DNA from: Pseudomonas sp. ANT_J12
GTDB taxonomy: Bacteria; Pseudomonadota; Gammaproteobacteria; Pseudomonadales; Pseudomonadaceae
Direction of reading: 5' to 3'
Assembly: GCF_008370045.1 (NCBI RefSeq)
Contig: NZ_VOBN01000004.1
Location: 372,001-436,000 of the forward strand
DNA: 64,000 nucleotides
In this document: in pieces, positions 63,895 through 64,000 of the stretch
Numbering within the stretch: the first letter of the stretch is position 1
How the letters are laid out: every line of letters starts with the position of its first letter
The notes under the pieces: generated by a model
Seen by the model: only the letters and a program-made list of their open reading frames with translations
Told to the model about the DNA's origin: nothing
The model's database searches: none
Position numbers and translations under genes: made by a program

Positions 63895-64000
63895 ATGGCG
63901 CTAAACCGCTTTGGCTTTCTATGCTCGGCCCTGCTGCTGACGTTAACGTCCATACCAGCAGCGTACGCCGATTCTCTCGCGGCCGCCCTCGCCAAAGCGG
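63895..64000 (+). CDS. exported protein, N-terminal fragment (probable murein L,D-transpeptidase family)
   Basis: Only 35 residues are present before the window ends. They begin MALNRFGFLCSALLLTLTSI and continue PAAYADSLAAALAKA, a classical signal peptide cut after AYA. Genes in this position in pseudomonads often code for murein L,D-transpeptidase catalytic-domain proteins; the fragment alone does not prove it. It is divergent from the YcbB-type gene across 77 bp. Confidence 0.6.
   Translation, partial: MALNRFGFLCSALLLTLTSIPAAYADSLAAALAKA

Overview
The window reads as a chromosomal segment of a fluorescent pseudomonad (Pseudomonas fluorescens group). The support is gene order, high GC, Pseudomonas-type REP palindromes and full-length proteins of Pseudomonas type. 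Gene order includes leuC-leuD-methyltransferase-leuB-asd-usg-fimV-truA-trpF-accD-folC-dedD-cvpA-purF-metZ, and gltX next to a HlyD/DHA2 efflux pair, uvrB and an aminotransferase. Most of it is ordinary core genome; no CRISPR array, prophage or insertion sequence was seen.

Layout. 1-0.8 kb: the 3' part of a FecI/FecR-type iron-signalling pair (the receptor is outside). 1.1-1.6 kb: tRNA-Val, tRNA-Asp, tRNA-Asp operon on the minus strand. 1.7-20.9 kb: a long minus-strand series for amino acid, folate, fatty acid, purine and tRNA-modification functions plus polar protein FimV, broken only by a plus-strand M24 peptidase-like gene between fimV and truA. 21-25.3 kb: a LysR regulator divergent from leuC, then a 1092-residue multi-PAS GGDEF-EAL protein. 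25.3-30.4 kb: an HscC-type Hsp70 convergent with a J-domain/DUF805 protein and a DUF1266 protein. 30.5-34.2 kb: small heat-shock protein IbpA with a sigma-32 promoter and ROSE-like leader, DusC, a hotdog thioesterase, an alpha/beta hydrolase and a TetR regulator. 34.4-36.6 kb: a duplicated tRNA-Ala/tRNA-Glu array next to gltX. 36.8-43.1 kb: efflux pair, uvrB, aminotransferase. 43.3-49 kb: two tiny genes, tRNA-Asn, a nucleobase permease, a BrnT/BrnA toxin-antitoxin pair, an orphan gene, arylamine N-acetyltransferase and exonuclease III. 49-55.5 kb: two GNATs, a glycine-rich secreted protein, a membrane diguanylate cyclase, a HAD phosphatase, and a class II aldolase/haloacid-dehalogenase pair facing a LysR gene; the dehalogenase is frameshifted. 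55.5-57.3 kb: an AT-richer PAAR-lipase-lipoprotein cassette that looks like a type VI secretion effector/immunity module. 57.5-64 kb: RNase T2, a cupredoxin and Tat-exported phosphoesterase divergent from an ECF sigma/anti-sigma pair, a small P-loop kinase, and one complete and one partial gene that appear to concern peptidoglycan L,D-transpeptidation.

Most interesting points: (i) the PAAR/lipase/lipoprotein cassette; (ii) two divergent promoters of identical architecture (GGAATAAA, 15 bp, GTTRTA) that would put the cupredoxin/phosphoesterase operon and the sigma/anti-sigma operon under the same ECF sigma; (iii) the HscC chaperone module with an HPE instead of HPD J-domain; (iv) the peptidase gene inside the otherwise conserved fimV-truA junction; (v) five paired REP elements (REPIN-like) of one family plus two pairs of a second. 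Two regions over 300 bp lack a gene: 779-1160 (Fur-like site and the tRNA terminator) and 41593-41931 (probable aminotransferase promoter only).
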